From: Thermotogae bacterium
GTDB lineage: Bacteria; Hydrothermota; Hydrothermia; LBFQ01
Assembly (NCBI GenBank): GCA_013153965.1
Contig: JAADDJ010000014.1
Location: 1 to 55,805 of the forward strand
Reading direction: 5' to 3'
DNA: 55,805 bases
Of this stretch, positions 1-7,238 are shown piece by piece. Both the position numbers and the translations under genes were made by a program. The notes below the pieces were generated by a model. It was not told the origin of the DNA, ran no database searches, and saw only the letters and a list, made by a program, of their open reading frames with translations. Each line of letters starts with the position of its first letter. The first letter of the stretch is position 1.

Positions 1-141
1 CTCCGGCACCTCCACCGTCCCATCATCCTTAAGCCACCCCTTCACATCCTCCCCACATTCCTCCATCACCCTCAGAAAGCCTATAACCCCCGCATTGTAG
101 AGCCACGAAGAAGGATAGAGTTTTATCGTCTTTCCTGCCAT
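1..141 (-). CDS. Cas8b/Cst1-like CRISPR protein, N-terminus only (runs off the left edge)
   Basis: Only the first 47 codons are inside the window; the reading frame is open to base 1. Residues 8-24 read LYPSSWLYNAGVIGFLR, which matches from memory the N-terminal pattern of the Cst1/CXXC_CXXC-type large subunit (Cas8b family) of type I-B CRISPR Cascade complexes, which usually begin with a Tyr-Pro-Ser/Asp-x-Trp-x-Tyr-Asn-Ala-Gly-[IV]-[IV]-Gly-Phe block. The ATG at 141 is preceded by a TATAAT at 153-158. The diagnostic CXXC pairs lie beyond the edge. If the call is right, other cas genes and an array should lie to the left. The assignment rests on one short motif. Confidence 0.6.
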   Translation of the reverse strand, partial: MAGKTIKLYPSSWLYNAGVIGFLRVMEECGEDVKGWLKDDGTVEVPE

Positions 142-152
142 ATCTAACCGAT

Positions 153-158
153 ATTATA
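153..158 (-). promoter_or_regulatory. -10 element of the Cas8-like gene
   Basis: TATAAT on the minus strand, 11 bases before the ATG at 141. The transcript would start at or just before the start codon. Confidence 0.55.
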
Positions 159-193
159 CAGAAGCTTGCCGGTATAACATTGGGGCCAAAAAC

Positions 194-220
194 GAAAAAA
201 GGGGGGCTTTACGCCCCCCT
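194..220 (-). terminator. Intrinsic terminator after the secreted-protein gene
   Basis: Minus strand: GGGGGGC, five-base loop GTAAA, GCCCCCC, then TTTTTT. The perfect 7-bp G/C stem followed by six U residues lies 20 bases downstream of the stop at 240. Confidence 0.9.
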
Positions 221-239
221 ATCTTTTGCGTGCGAGCGG

Positions 240-1193
240 TTATCTCACTATGACCCTGTAGGTACCCTTATCGGTCACGATGAAGAATATGCCGGAGGAA
301 GGCAGGTAGTAGCGCTCCTTGAAGCGAGCCACGAAGCGACCGGTGGCATCGTATATGCTACCCTCATCGGCGATGACCGTACGCCCAACGACCTTGAGAC
401 CACCCATCTCGGCGGGAGCCTCGGCGATCTCCGTGCTGACGGGATACAGGAACAGGATGGCCGTACCGCTGTCGGGAATGTGGGTGGAGGGATTGCCGGC
501 ATAGACGTACTCCAAGAAGTAGTTATTGACCGTATCGGCCCCCTTGCCCTGAATACCTATGGTGGCGTCGTTGTACTCCAGGGCAGAGTTGTACATGAGC
601 TTCACGTGCCCGCTGTCGTAGAGGACTATCTCAAAGTTCATGAGAACGCTGCCACCATAACGGGGAACGTTGTGATACTGTATCACGGCGCAGGCGCCGG
701 GATAACCGTCGGGACAGCTGGTAAAGCTCTGGAAGTATATGTCATCGGCGGCAGCATCGGAGGGGTTCAGGTCATCCCACATCGCGGCGACGAAGGCCCG
801 AGGTCCGCTGTAAAGGGTAGTGGGAAGGGCCGCGTTGCTAAGACCGAAATACACGTAAGGGGTGTCAAACACGATGGCACCGTTGGAGCATATGGAGACC
901 GAGTCGTAGGTCTCACCGTAGAAGTTGAAGGAGAAGCCGAGATAGTAGAGCGTATTGACGCTGGAGCCGGAGCACCAGTCATCGCCCGCGCCCATGGCCG
1001 TTCCCGTGGTGGAGATATCTATGAAGTTGAAGGGCACCGAGTCCCCATCCTGCGTGGAGAGGTAGGTATAACCGTACCCATCAGGCCCGCCCAGAAGCAG
1101 ACGGACGTCCGCGGGCCTCTCAACCTTCTTAACGTTATCAACACCCTTGAGCGGCTCAAAGGTGCTGCTGCTGATTAGAATTATCCCTAACAT
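240..1193 (-). CDS. Secreted protein with a nidogen-like domain and a type IX-like C-terminal sorting domain
   Basis: 317 residues from the ATG at 1193, chosen because a TATAAT lies eight bases upstream at 1202-1207; a TTG at 1202 would fall right behind that -10. The N-terminus MLGIILISSS is a very short hydrophobic stretch with no basic residue. The centre (about residues 85-145) has the repeated pattern YLGFSFNFYG, CSNGAIVF, FVAAMWDDLNP seen in nidogen-like domains of secreted bacterial proteins, plus four cysteines that could pair. The last 60 residues contain GSIYDATGRFVARF and SGIFFIVTDKGTYRVIVR, the usual layout of Por/T9SS C-terminal sorting domains. Probably a surface protein; substrate unknown. 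It is followed by a strong terminator. Confidence 0.65.
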   Translation of the reverse strand: MLGIILISSSTFEPLKGVDNVKKVERPADVRLLLGGPDGYGYTYLSTQDGDSVPFNFIDISTTGTAMGAGDDWCSGSSVNTLYYLGFSFNFYGETYDSVSICSNGAIVFDTPYVYFGLSNAALPTTLYSGPRAFVAAMWDDLNPSDAAADDIYFQSFTSCPDGYPGACAVIQYHNVPRYGGSVLMNFEIVLYDSGHVKLMYNSALEYNDATIGIQGKGADTVNNYFLEYVYAGNPSTHIPDSGTAILFLYPVSTEIAEAPAEMGGLKVVGRTVIADEGSIYDATGRFVARFKERYYLPSSGIFFIVTDKGTYRVIVR

Positions 1194-1201
1194 GAGTTTC
1201 A

Positions 1202-1207
1202 ATTATA
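1202..1207 (-). promoter_or_regulatory. -10 element of the secreted-protein gene
   Basis: TATAAT with an eight-base gap (TGAAACTC) to the ATG at 1193. Confidence 0.7.
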
Positions 1208-1258
1208 CGGTCGGTTGGGGGAATGTTGGCCAACGGTTGCAAAAGATTGAACGAAATC

Positions 1259-1283
1259 AAAAACCCCCGCCTTTTGGCGGGGG
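1259..1283 (-). terminator. Intrinsic terminator after the inositol-phosphate synthase gene
   Basis: Minus strand: CCCCCGCC, loop AAAA, GGCGGGGG, then TTTTT. Perfect 8-bp stem, 25 bases after the stop codon at 1308. Confidence 0.9.
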
Positions 1284-1307
1284 GAAACTGCAGCCTGACG
1301 TCGGGCC

Positions 1308-2417
1308 TTACTTTTTAGCCTTCTTGCCCTTGTCCTTCACCGAATACTTCTGAATCCACTCCTCAAGGCGGTTGCGGGCCTCCCAGTCGGGTATCTGAAC
1401 GGGAGGCGTCTTCATGAAGTAAGCCGAAGGCTCAACTATGGGGCCGGAGAGGCCGTTATCCTTGGCCAACTTCGCAGCCCGGATGGCGTCTATCATGACG
1501 CCGGCGGAGTTGGGACTGTCCCACACCTCCAGCTTCAGCTCAATGTTGAGAGGAACGTTCCCGAAGGTGGTACCCTCCATGCGGATGTAGGCCCACTTCC
1601 TGTCCTTGAGCCAAGGGATGTAGTCGGAGGGGCCAACGTGAATGTTATCGTCGCCGATGTCGTAGGGTAGGAGCGACCTGACGGCGTTGGTCTTGGAGAT
1701 CTTCTTGGAGTGGAGACGCTCCCTCTCCAGCATGTTCAGGAAGTCGGTATTCCCGCCGAAGTTTATCTGATAGGTGCGCTCCAGCTTCACGCCCCTATCT
1801 ATAAAGAGCTGGACCAAGGTCCTGTGAAGGATGGTGGCTCCAACCTGCGACTTGATGTCGTCCCCTATAACCGGCAGACCGGCATCCTTAAAGCGCTTAC
1901 CCCAGTAGTCGGAAGTGGCTATGAAGACGGGGATACCATTTACGAAGGCGGCTCCCGCCTGCAGAACCTGCTCAACGTACCACTTGGTGGCCTCCTCGCT
2001 ACCCACGGGTAGGAAATTGACCACCACATCCACGCCGAGGTCCTTGAAGATCTTGGCTATGTCGTCCGTAGGACCGGGGGCCTTGACGATAACGTCCTTG
2101 AGGTACTTACCGATGCCGTCGTGGGTCATACCACGATAGACCTTGGCGTTGAGCTTGGGAACGTCGGTGAATTTGTAGGTGTTGTTGGGCGGGGCGAAGA
2201 TGGCCTCGGAGAGGTCCTTGCCGACCTTTCGGGCATCTATATCAACACCGGCCACAAACTCTATATCGCTTATGTGGTAGCCTCCGAAATCAACGTGCAT
2301 GATACCGGGTATGAAATCCCCCGGCTTCGCGTTCCGATAAAAATGCACCCCCTGAACCAACGCGGAAGCGCAGTTGCCAACACCTATTATAGCAACCCGT
2401 ATCTTTTCCTTTGCCAT
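1308..2417 (-). CDS. ino1: Inositol-3-phosphate synthase
   Basis: Converts D-glucose 6-phosphate to 1D-myo-inositol 3-phosphate using NAD without net redox change; cytoplasmic, first step to inositol lipids or to inositol-based compatible solutes. 369 residues, the short class typical of actinobacteria and archaea rather than the 500+ residue eukaryotic form. The NAD site [13 protein letters not shown] is at about residues 8-20; the conserved blocks [38 protein letters not shown] and [20 protein letters not shown] follow in the expected order. The C-terminus is a lysine-rich tail. Transcribed alone between its own -10 (2426-2431) and a terminator. Whether the product feeds phospholipids or a di-inositol-phosphate solute cannot be told here. 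Confidence 0.95.
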   Translation of the reverse strand: MAKEKIRVAIIGVGNCASALVQGVHFYRNAKPGDFIPGIMHVDFGGYHISDIEFVAGVDIDARKVGKDLSEAIFAPPNNTYKFTDVPKLNAKVYRGMTHDGIGKYLKDVIVKAPGPTDDIAKIFKDLGVDVVVNFLPVGSEEATKWYVEQVLQAGAAFVNGIPVFIATSDYWGKRFKDAGLPVIGDDIKSQVGATILHRTLVQLFIDRGVKLERTYQINFGGNTDFLNMLERERLHSKKISKTNAVRSLLPYDIGDDNIHVGPSDYIPWLKDRKWAYIRMEGTTFGNVPLNIELKLEVWDSPNSAGVMIDAIRAAKLAKDNGLSGPIVEPSAYFMKTPPVQIPDWEARNRLEEWIQKYSVKDKGKKAKK

Positions 2418-2425
2418 AAGCGTGT

Positions 2426-2431
2426 ATTATA
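2426..2431 (-). promoter_or_regulatory. -10 element of ino1
   Basis: TATAAT, eight bases before the ATG at 2417. It lies in the 32 bases between the upstream gene's stop (2450) and ino1. Confidence 0.75.
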
Positions 2432-2449
2432 CTGGTGAGATTCCGCATC

Positions 2450-3625
2450 TCAACGCAAGCGCAAGAGGAACCACATCGTCCAACCGTAGGAGCCGCTCTC
2501 TGCGAAACCCTCCAACCCCAACACGTCCCCGTACGCCACACCACCGGACAGCCGGAACCCCTTGCGGGAGGAGAAAGTTCGGGAGGAGACGAAGTACTCG
2601 TAGAAGTGTATCCCATCGGCGTTGAAGGAGTACATCCTGATCCATCCGAACCTCCCCCTGTACCCGCCCCAGAGACATCCCCAACACACTCCCCCCTCCA
2701 ACCCTCCGATCCGCAGGGTGATCCTCGGTACCTCGTAATACTCCGCCTTCAGAACGTACCCCCTACCCCGAAGGACCAGCGATAGACGCCTCTTCTGGGA
2801 TGAGACGTAGGAGCGGAACAGGTATCCGGCGAAGGGAACCGAGAACCACAGGGCGTAATCCCGGGAGAATGTCCCCTCCGGCCAGAATCCCTCCCCACGG
2901 ACGTACCGGAGACGGAAACCTATCCCGCCGCGGCTGGCGGCCACCCCGAAACCGTATCCCCCCCTCCCCAACGCCGACTCAAGGGACAGGGGACCGACCC
3001 TCACGTATCCCACACCGCCGGCGACCCCGGAGTGGGTTCGGGAGACAAGGAGGCCCCCCTTGGCACCCACGACCCCCCCGATCACACCCACCGTATCCAG
3101 CTTTAGCATCCAACTCCCCACACCCACGAGGAGCGACGGAGGGGCATAGACGTTGTACCTCGGCCCCCATCCCCCCGTGTAGAACCCCCCGTACCCCGCG
3201 AAACCCAGCGGAGATGCCATCACCAGATTACCGGCAGCCACCTTAAGGAAACCCTCGTACCCCACCGTGGCCGCCTTCCTCTTCGCAGAGGCGTACAGGT
3301 ACGCGTAGTAATCCCCGCTCCTTCCCTTGACGCTCAAGGAGGGATAGGTTCCGTACTTGGCGAATAGCCGGTAGTATCGGGAGCCGTCGCCGAAGGTTAT
3401 GAGGTTGCGCAGGGCGTAGAGGAGCGGCAAGGGGAGACCGGAGCGCCTCACGAAGTCCCTCCAATCCCTGTAGGGACGATTCCGCAGGATGACATCTATC
3501 TGCTCGGGGGTGAGGAAGGGCAGGGCCTCAAGGTCCTCACGGCGGCAGGAGTTTATATCCACACTCTGATAGACGTGGCTTTGGAATATCAGGACCTCGG
3601 CCGTGTCGGGGATGAAGGGGAACAT
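2450..3625 (-). CDS. Envelope protein with an N-terminal helix-hairpin-helix domain and a probable beta-barrel
   Basis: 391 residues. Residues about 22-75 form a ComEA-like helix-hairpin-helix: VDINSCRREDLEALPFLTPEQ then ILRNRPYRDWRDFVRR. The rest is a long run of alternating Tyr/Gly-rich strands (for example GFRLRYVRG and YVLKAEYYEV) ending in WTMWFLLRLR, which looks like an outer-membrane barrel with an aromatic/Leu C-terminus. Bacteroidetes-type HhH-plus-barrel proteins have this architecture, but their function is unknown to me. The ATG at 3625 follows TAAAAT at 3632-3637 with a six-base gap. The first 20 residues (MFPFIPDTAEVLIFQS) are not a recognisable signal peptide. Confidence 0.6.
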   Translation of the reverse strand: MFPFIPDTAEVLIFQSHVYQSVDINSCRREDLEALPFLTPEQIDVILRNRPYRDWRDFVRRSGLPLPLLYALRNLITFGDGSRYYRLFAKYGTYPSLSVKGRSGDYYAYLYASAKRKAATVGYEGFLKVAAGNLVMASPLGFAGYGGFYTGGWGPRYNVYAPPSLLVGVGSWMLKLDTVGVIGGVVGAKGGLLVSRTHSGVAGGVGYVRVGPLSLESALGRGGYGFGVAASRGGIGFRLRYVRGEGFWPEGTFSRDYALWFSVPFAGYLFRSYVSSQKRRLSLVLRGRGYVLKAEYYEVPRITLRIGGLEGGVCWGCLWGGYRGRFGWIRMYSFNADGIHFYEYFVSSRTFSSRKGFRLSGGVAYGDVLGLEGFAESGSYGWTMWFLLRLR

Positions 3626-3631
3626 CCCCCC

Positions 3632-3637
3632 ATTTTA
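3632..3637 (-). promoter_or_regulatory. -10 element of the HhH envelope-protein gene
   Basis: TAAAAT followed by GGGGGG and the ATG at 3625. The gap is six bases. Confidence 0.65.
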
Positions 3638-3658
3638 ACCGGGTACGAATAAAAAAAG

Positions 3659-3731
3659 TGGGGCCGGCAGGACTCGAACCTGCAACCCACGGATTATGAG
3701 TCCGCTGCTCTGCCTATTGAGCTACGGCCCC
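3659..3731 (-). tRNA. tRNA with CAU anticodon (elongator Met or Ile2)
   Basis: 73 bases including discriminator A73; CCA is not encoded. Acceptor GGGGCCG pairs fully with CGGCCCC; the D arm contains AGCTCAATAGGCAGAGC; the anticodon arm is GCGGA-CTCATAA-TCCGT; the T arm contains GGTTCGAGTCC. A paired position 1-72 (G-C) argues against initiator tRNA. I cannot separate elongator Met from the lysidine-modified Ile2 tRNA by eye. After A73 come a C and seven Ts. Confidence 0.95.
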
Positions 3732-3742
3732 TTGAGGCGTAT

Positions 3743-3748
3743 ATTATA
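3743..3748 (-). promoter_or_regulatory. -10 element of tRNA(CAU)
   Basis: TATAAT ending 11 bases before the tRNA 5' end at 3731, leaving a precursor leader of only a few bases. Confidence 0.7.
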
Positions 3749-3770
3749 AAGGGGAAAAGTGGCCGGGTGG

Positions 3771-5849
3771 TCATCCCACATCTACAATATCCTGCGAGGC
3801 GAAAGTCCTCTCAATCAGCGTGCGCAGGAGCCTGTTCTCGGGCTTGCGTAGGTGGGGGTCCTTCTGAAGGATGTGCCGGGCATCCTGCCGGCAGATCTCG
3901 GCTATCCTCAGCAGACGGTTATCCGAGCTTATGTCGGCCAGACTTATCCCCCTGAAGGAGAGCTCCCCGTGCTGGCGGGTTCCCAAGAGCTCCCCCGGCC
4001 CCCTTATCTTCAGGTCCTCCTCGGCCAAGGTGAAGCCGTCGGTGATGTTCGCGACGGCCCGCAGACGCATGCTCGCCTCGTAGCTCATCTTCCGAGGCGC
4101 TATCATGATGAAGAAGGCCGTATCCTCACTCCGCATGATCCGGCCGCGCAGCTGGTGGAGCTGGGCTATCCCGAACCGGTTGGCATCCTCAACCACCATG
4201 TACTTGGCGTTGGGAACATCTACACCCACCTCTATGACCGTAGTCGCCACCAGAATGTCAATCTCCCCCGCGCGAAATCTCTCCATCTCCTCCTTCCTCT
4301 CCTCGTAGGGCATACGCCCATGCACCAGACCGAGCCTTATCTGGGGAGGGGCCACGGCCCGCAACTCCTCGTACAGCCTCTGAACGGATACCACATCCTC
4401 CAACTTCTCCGACTCCTCTATGAGGGGAGCGATGACGTAGGCCTGCTTCCCCGTCTCCAAGATCTTCCCGAAGAGGAAGCGATAGACCTGCGCCCTATGC
4501 TCCTTCCAGACGATGCGGTTTATGACCTCGCCCTTGAAGGGTCTCTCCCTTATGCGCGAGACCTCCAGATCCCCGTACAAAGTTAAAGCCAGCGTCCGGG
4601 GGATGGGCGTGGCGGTTGATACCAGAAAGTGCGGATAGGTATCTCCCCGCCCCTTCTCCAGAAGCCGGGCCCTCTGGGCCACGCCGAAGCGGTGCTGCTC
4701 ATCTACGATGGCCAGAGCCAGATTCTTGAAGGTAGTGTCCTCGGTGATCAGGGCGTGGGTGCCTATGACGAGCTGGGCCCGACCCGTGGCTATCTCGCCG
4801 CGGATATTCCGCTTGGTTCGGCTGCCGAGGGAGCTGGTAAGGAGAACCACGTTGACCCCCAAGGGACGCAGGTAATTCTCGGCCACCATGAAGAGCTGCT
4901 CGGCCAATATCTCGGTGGGGGCCATGAGGGCGGCCTGATATCCGCTCTCTATCGCTATAAGCGAGGCGTAGAGGAGGACTACCGTCTTACCCGACCCCAC
5001 ATCCCCCTGCAGGAGGCGGTGCATCGCCTCCTCCTTCGCCATATCCTCCTCTATCTCCGCCATGGCCCGCCTTTGGTCCCGCGTCAGGGTGAAGGGGAGA
5101 CTCTCAACGAATCTATCGGTCAACTCGCCGGTTCTCCGCAGGGGGATGGCCCTCCTCCTCCCCAGCTTGGAGCCCATGTTGAGCCGCAGGTAGAACTTCA
5201 GGAGCTCCTCGTAGGCGATCCTGCCCCTGCCGAGATGTATCTCCTCCTTGCTCTTGGGCGTATGGAGGTACCGGAGCGCCTCCTTCCTCCCCGGCAGCCC
5301 CCTCGCGCGCAGGATGTAGCGGGGGAGAGTCTCCGGTATATCCACCTCCCGAAGGACACCCCGGATTATCTGGCGCAGGACCTTTGAGGATAGACCCTCC
5401 GTCTGGGGATATATGGGCAGGATACCCGTTATGTCCTTTCCCTCCTCCTCAACCTCCGGAAAGTACATGCGGCGGGTTCCCCCGTAGATATAGACCCGTC
5501 CCGCCGCATACACCACCTGCCCCACCTTGAACCTCCCCAAAATGAAGTCCATATTCCTCCAGACCAGATCCAACGTGCCCGTACCGTCGCTTATGCGGAT
5601 TATGGCCTCCCTCCTGCCGGAAGCCATGCTCCGAAACTTCTCCAGTATCCGCCCTCTCACCACAGCCTCCTGACCCCTCTGCAGCATGGCTATCCGCCGA
5701 ACCACGCTCCTATCAACGTACCTGCGGGGCAGTAAATACAGGAGATCCTCAACCGTCCTAACGCCGAGCTTATTCAGCAGCTTGGCCCTCTTGGGCCCTA
5801 CCCCCTTCAGATACTTTACGTCGGTCTCCAGGGTGATCTTGGAGGACAC
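3771..5849 (-). CDS. recG: ATP-dependent DNA helicase RecG
   Basis: Double-stranded DNA translocase that reverses stalled forks and processes branched recombination intermediates. 692 residues, normal length. A helix-hairpin-helix-like start (YLKGVGPKRAKLL, residues 13-25) is followed by the OB-fold wedge domain (about 60-150), Walker A GDVGSGKT at 282-289, the DEQH box at 383-386 and the C-terminal helicase motifs (VSTATPIPRTLAL, VATTVIEVGVDVPNA, QLHQLRGRIMR). The start is GTG at 5849, placed by the TAGAAT at 5858-5863. The stop lies 40 bases from the tRNA(CAU) gene start, so the tRNA promoter sits in the short gap. Confidence 0.97.
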   Translation of the reverse strand: MSSKITLETDVKYLKGVGPKRAKLLNKLGVRTVEDLLYLLPRRYVDRSVVRRIAMLQRGQEAVVRGRILEKFRSMASGRREAIIRISDGTGTLDLVWRNMDFILGRFKVGQVVYAAGRVYIYGGTRRMYFPEVEEEGKDITGILPIYPQTEGLSSKVLRQIIRGVLREVDIPETLPRYILRARGLPGRKEALRYLHTPKSKEEIHLGRGRIAYEELLKFYLRLNMGSKLGRRRAIPLRRTGELTDRFVESLPFTLTRDQRRAMAEIEEDMAKEEAMHRLLQGDVGSGKTVVLLYASLIAIESGYQAALMAPTEILAEQLFMVAENYLRPLGVNVVLLTSSLGSRTKRNIRGEIATGRAQLVIGTHALITEDTTFKNLALAIVDEQHRFGVAQRARLLEKGRGDTYPHFLVSTATPIPRTLALTLYGDLEVSRIRERPFKGEVINRIVWKEHRAQVYRFLFGKILETGKQAYVIAPLIEESEKLEDVVSVQRLYEELRAVAPPQIRLGLVHGRMPYEERKEEMERFRAGEIDILVATTVIEVGVDVPNAKYMVVEDANRFGIAQLHQLRGRIMRSEDTAFFIMIAPRKMSYEASMRLRAVANITDGFTLAEEDLKIRGPGELLGTRQHGELSFRGISLADISSDNRLLRIAEICRQDARHILQKDPHLRKPENRLLRTLIERTFASQDIVDVG

Positions 5850-5855
5850 CTCGGC

Positions 5856-6053
5856 CTATTCTACGGCCGCGCTCAGGACGTATCCCACGCCCCCGCCCAC
5901 CAGCGTCCATACGAAGTCCGCCAACTCCGGATGACCCTTCCCCGTGAATCTATCGTACGCCTCCTTACCACCTCCCACGACGACGACAACTCCCAACGAG
6001 ATTTCGGGTTTTCCGGTGGTGGCGTACCCCGCCGTATATACGAAAAACCCCAT
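5856..6053 (-). CDS. Small membrane protein, VanZ/YfiM-like; true start probably upstream
   Basis: 65 residues from the ATG at 6053, but the same frame stays open upstream to about 6110 and reads SLLWALLTPSPDKLQHLG before that Met. The Asp-Lys-x-x-His element plus the later KEAYDRFTG and the hydrophobic C-terminus resemble the small VanZ/YfiM-like (DUF2279-type) membrane proteins, whose Asp-Lys and Lys-Glu-x-Tyr-Asp motifs are conserved. No ATG, GTG or TTG exists in the extension. A GGAGG lies at 6121-6125, seven bases before an ACG codon. Third gene of the rhodanese/DUF2892 operon; its stop TAG overlaps the recG -10 by one base. Function unknown. Confidence 0.5.
   Translation of the reverse strand: MGFFVYTAGYATTGKPEISLGVVVVVGGGKEAYDRFTGKGHPELADFVWTLVGGGVGYVLSAAVE
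5858..5863 (-). promoter_or_regulatory. -10 element of recG
   Basis: TAGAAT, eight bases (AGGCCGAG) before the GTG at 5849. Its last T is also the first base of the upstream gene's TAG stop. Confidence 0.7.
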
Positions 6054-6111
6054 CCCCAGATGTTGAAGCTTGTCCGGGGATGGGGTCAGAAGCGCCCAGA
6101 GGAGAGACGTC

Positions 6112-6315
6112 TCACTCCCTCCTGCAGGTGTTTATCCCGAAAGGTAGGTACAGCAGGCAGAAGCCCAGAGCGGCCGTGAGTAGGAGGACTATCCCCAGCA
6201 CCACCAGAACCGTCTGGGCGGCTCCTCCGACCTTGAGGCCGAAGGCCAGCCCCAGCAGCAGCACCCCCAGTATGGCGCGGATGATCCTATCGGTCTTACC
6301 GACGTTGCACCTCAT
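6112..6315 (-). CDS. DUF2892 (YgaP transmembrane-type) membrane protein
   Basis: 67 residues. MRCNVGKTDRIIRAILGV at the N-terminus is the DUF2892 signature, followed by two hydrophobic segments (about 14-32 and 36-58) and a Cys near the end. In E. coli YgaP this membrane domain is fused to a rhodanese domain; here the rhodanese is the separate upstream gene and the two overlap by an ATGA (6312-6315), so they are translationally coupled. The two proteins probably act together at the membrane, but the sulfur acceptor is unknown. Confidence 0.75.
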   Translation of the reverse strand: MRCNVGKTDRIIRAILGVLLLGLAFGLKVGGAAQTVLVVLGIVLLLTAALGFCLLYLPFGINTCRRE

Positions 6316-6740
6316 TTGGTGTTATCCCCCTGACGGTTCCTTATGCGGTTCCTATCGCGCTCAAGGTTCCGGGTCCGCTCCCTCTTCCTCTCCGGCTTGA
6401 CCAGCTCGTAGCCGCGGGCCCTCCAAGCCTTTATGCCACCTCTGAGGTTCAGGACGTGCTTGAAGCCCTTGGCCTCCAGTATGCGGGCGGCGTAGGTGCT
6501 CCTGCGCCCGGAGCGGCAATAGACTATGACCGTATCCTTCTCGGGGTCGGCCTTTATCTCGGAGATGCGCTTGGCTATCTCGGTGTGGGGTATGAGGAGG
6601 TCGGTGCCGGGTATATGCCCCATCTCATGCTCCCGGGGAGTGCGCACATCTATGATGATGGCGTTCCCCTTCTTCTCGGTTATGTAGGTGTGCAGCCACT
6701 TGGGCGTTATCCACGTCCAGCTTAAGAAGACCATCAACAT
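6312..6740 (-). CDS. Rhodanese-domain protein with a charged C-terminal tail
   Basis: 142 residues; a single rhodanese domain (about 24-110) with the active-site loop YCRSGRRS, Cys75 being the persulfide-carrying residue, and a typical CDC25-like IIIDVRTPREHEMGHIPG start. Residues 1-12 (MLMVFLSWTWIT) are hydrophobic and may be a short membrane anchor or export signal. The last 28 residues are almost only Arg, Lys, Glu, Asn and Asp. First gene of a three-gene operon with a DUF2892 membrane protein; this looks like a split YgaP. The start at 6740 follows TAGAAT at 6750-6755 with a nine-base gap. Confidence 0.85.
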   Translation of the reverse strand: MLMVFLSWTWITPKWLHTYITEKKGNAIIIDVRTPREHEMGHIPGTDLLIPHTEIAKRISEIKADPEKDTVIVYCRSGRRSTYAARILEAKGFKHVLNLRGGIKAWRARGYELVKPERKRERTRNLERDRNRIRNRQGDNTK

Positions 6741-6749
6741 AGCACCCGT

Positions 6750-6755
6750 ATTCTA
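6750..6755 (-). promoter_or_regulatory. -10 element of the rhodanese operon
   Basis: TAGAAT with a nine-base gap (ACGGGTGCT) to the ATG at 6740. Confidence 0.7.
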
Positions 6756-6773
6756 AGGCCGAAGGATGTTATC

Positions 6774-7238
6774 TTACAAATTGGGCTCGGCCTCCACGAC
6801 GGCGAGGAGCTGCCCCTTGCTCACGCTGACCCCGGGCTGCACATAGACGTGGGTGACGACGCCGTCTATGTGGGCCTTCAGCTGGGTGCGCATCTTCATC
6901 GCCTCTATCACCACCACCGTATCCCCCTTCTTCACCCTATCGCCCACCTTCTTCTCAACGGAGACGACCAGAGCGGGCATGGGGGACTTTATCTGTTGGA
7001 CGCTCTTGGACTCCGAAGCCCTCGTCAGAGATGGGGGCGCCTTATAGACCTTCACGGTGGCGTGGGCCTCCGGCGTCTCAACGAGGATGCGGCCGTCCGC
7101 GTTGGACGTGCGAAAGAGGATGGGACGACCGTCAAGGAGGGTTATCTTCACGCCGTTGCAGAGGTCATGGACCTTCAACTCCCGCTTGCGAAGGTCTATC
7201 TCGTGGAGTTTCCCGTCATGCTCTACCCAGCGTTTCAT
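6774..7238 (-). CDS. Biotin/lipoyl carrier protein (biotin carboxyl carrier type)
   Basis: 154 residues. The C-terminal half (about 80-152) is a biotinyl domain: [22 protein letters not shown] leads to the modification motif EAMKM with Lys115 as the predicted biotinylated lysine. The N-terminal 65 residues resemble the linker found before this domain in gamma subunits of acyl-CoA carboxylases or decarboxylases. It carries CO2 between a biotin carboxylase and a carboxyltransferase, neither of which is in the window. The ATG overlaps the dcd stop by an ATGA (7235-7238). The partner enzyme (acetyl/propionyl-CoA carboxylase, oxaloacetate decarboxylase or other) cannot be named. Confidence 0.85.
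   Translation of the reverse strand: MKRWVEHDGKLHEIDLRKRELKVHDLCNGVKITLLDGRPILFRTSNADGRILVETPEAHATVKVYKAPPSLTRASESKSVQQIKSPMPALVVSVEKKVGDRVKKGDTVVVIEAMKMRTQLKAHIDGVVTHVYVQPGVSVSKGQLLAVVEAEPNL

Noticed and set aside
180..1178. Long plus-strand ORF of 332 codons opposite the secreted-protein gene
   Set aside because: It is the antisense of a coherent secreted protein, lacks a promoter and motifs, and its start lies beside the terminator. High GC with few antisense stops explains many such shadows here.
3659..3731. Initiator tRNA-fMet
   Set aside because: The first base pair G1-C72 is Watson-Crick; initiator tRNAs have a mismatch there.
3852..5387. Large plus-strand ORFs inside recG (3852-4586, 4629-5387)
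   Set aside because: They are antisense frames of an unmistakable RecG with all helicase motifs and have no recognisable domains.
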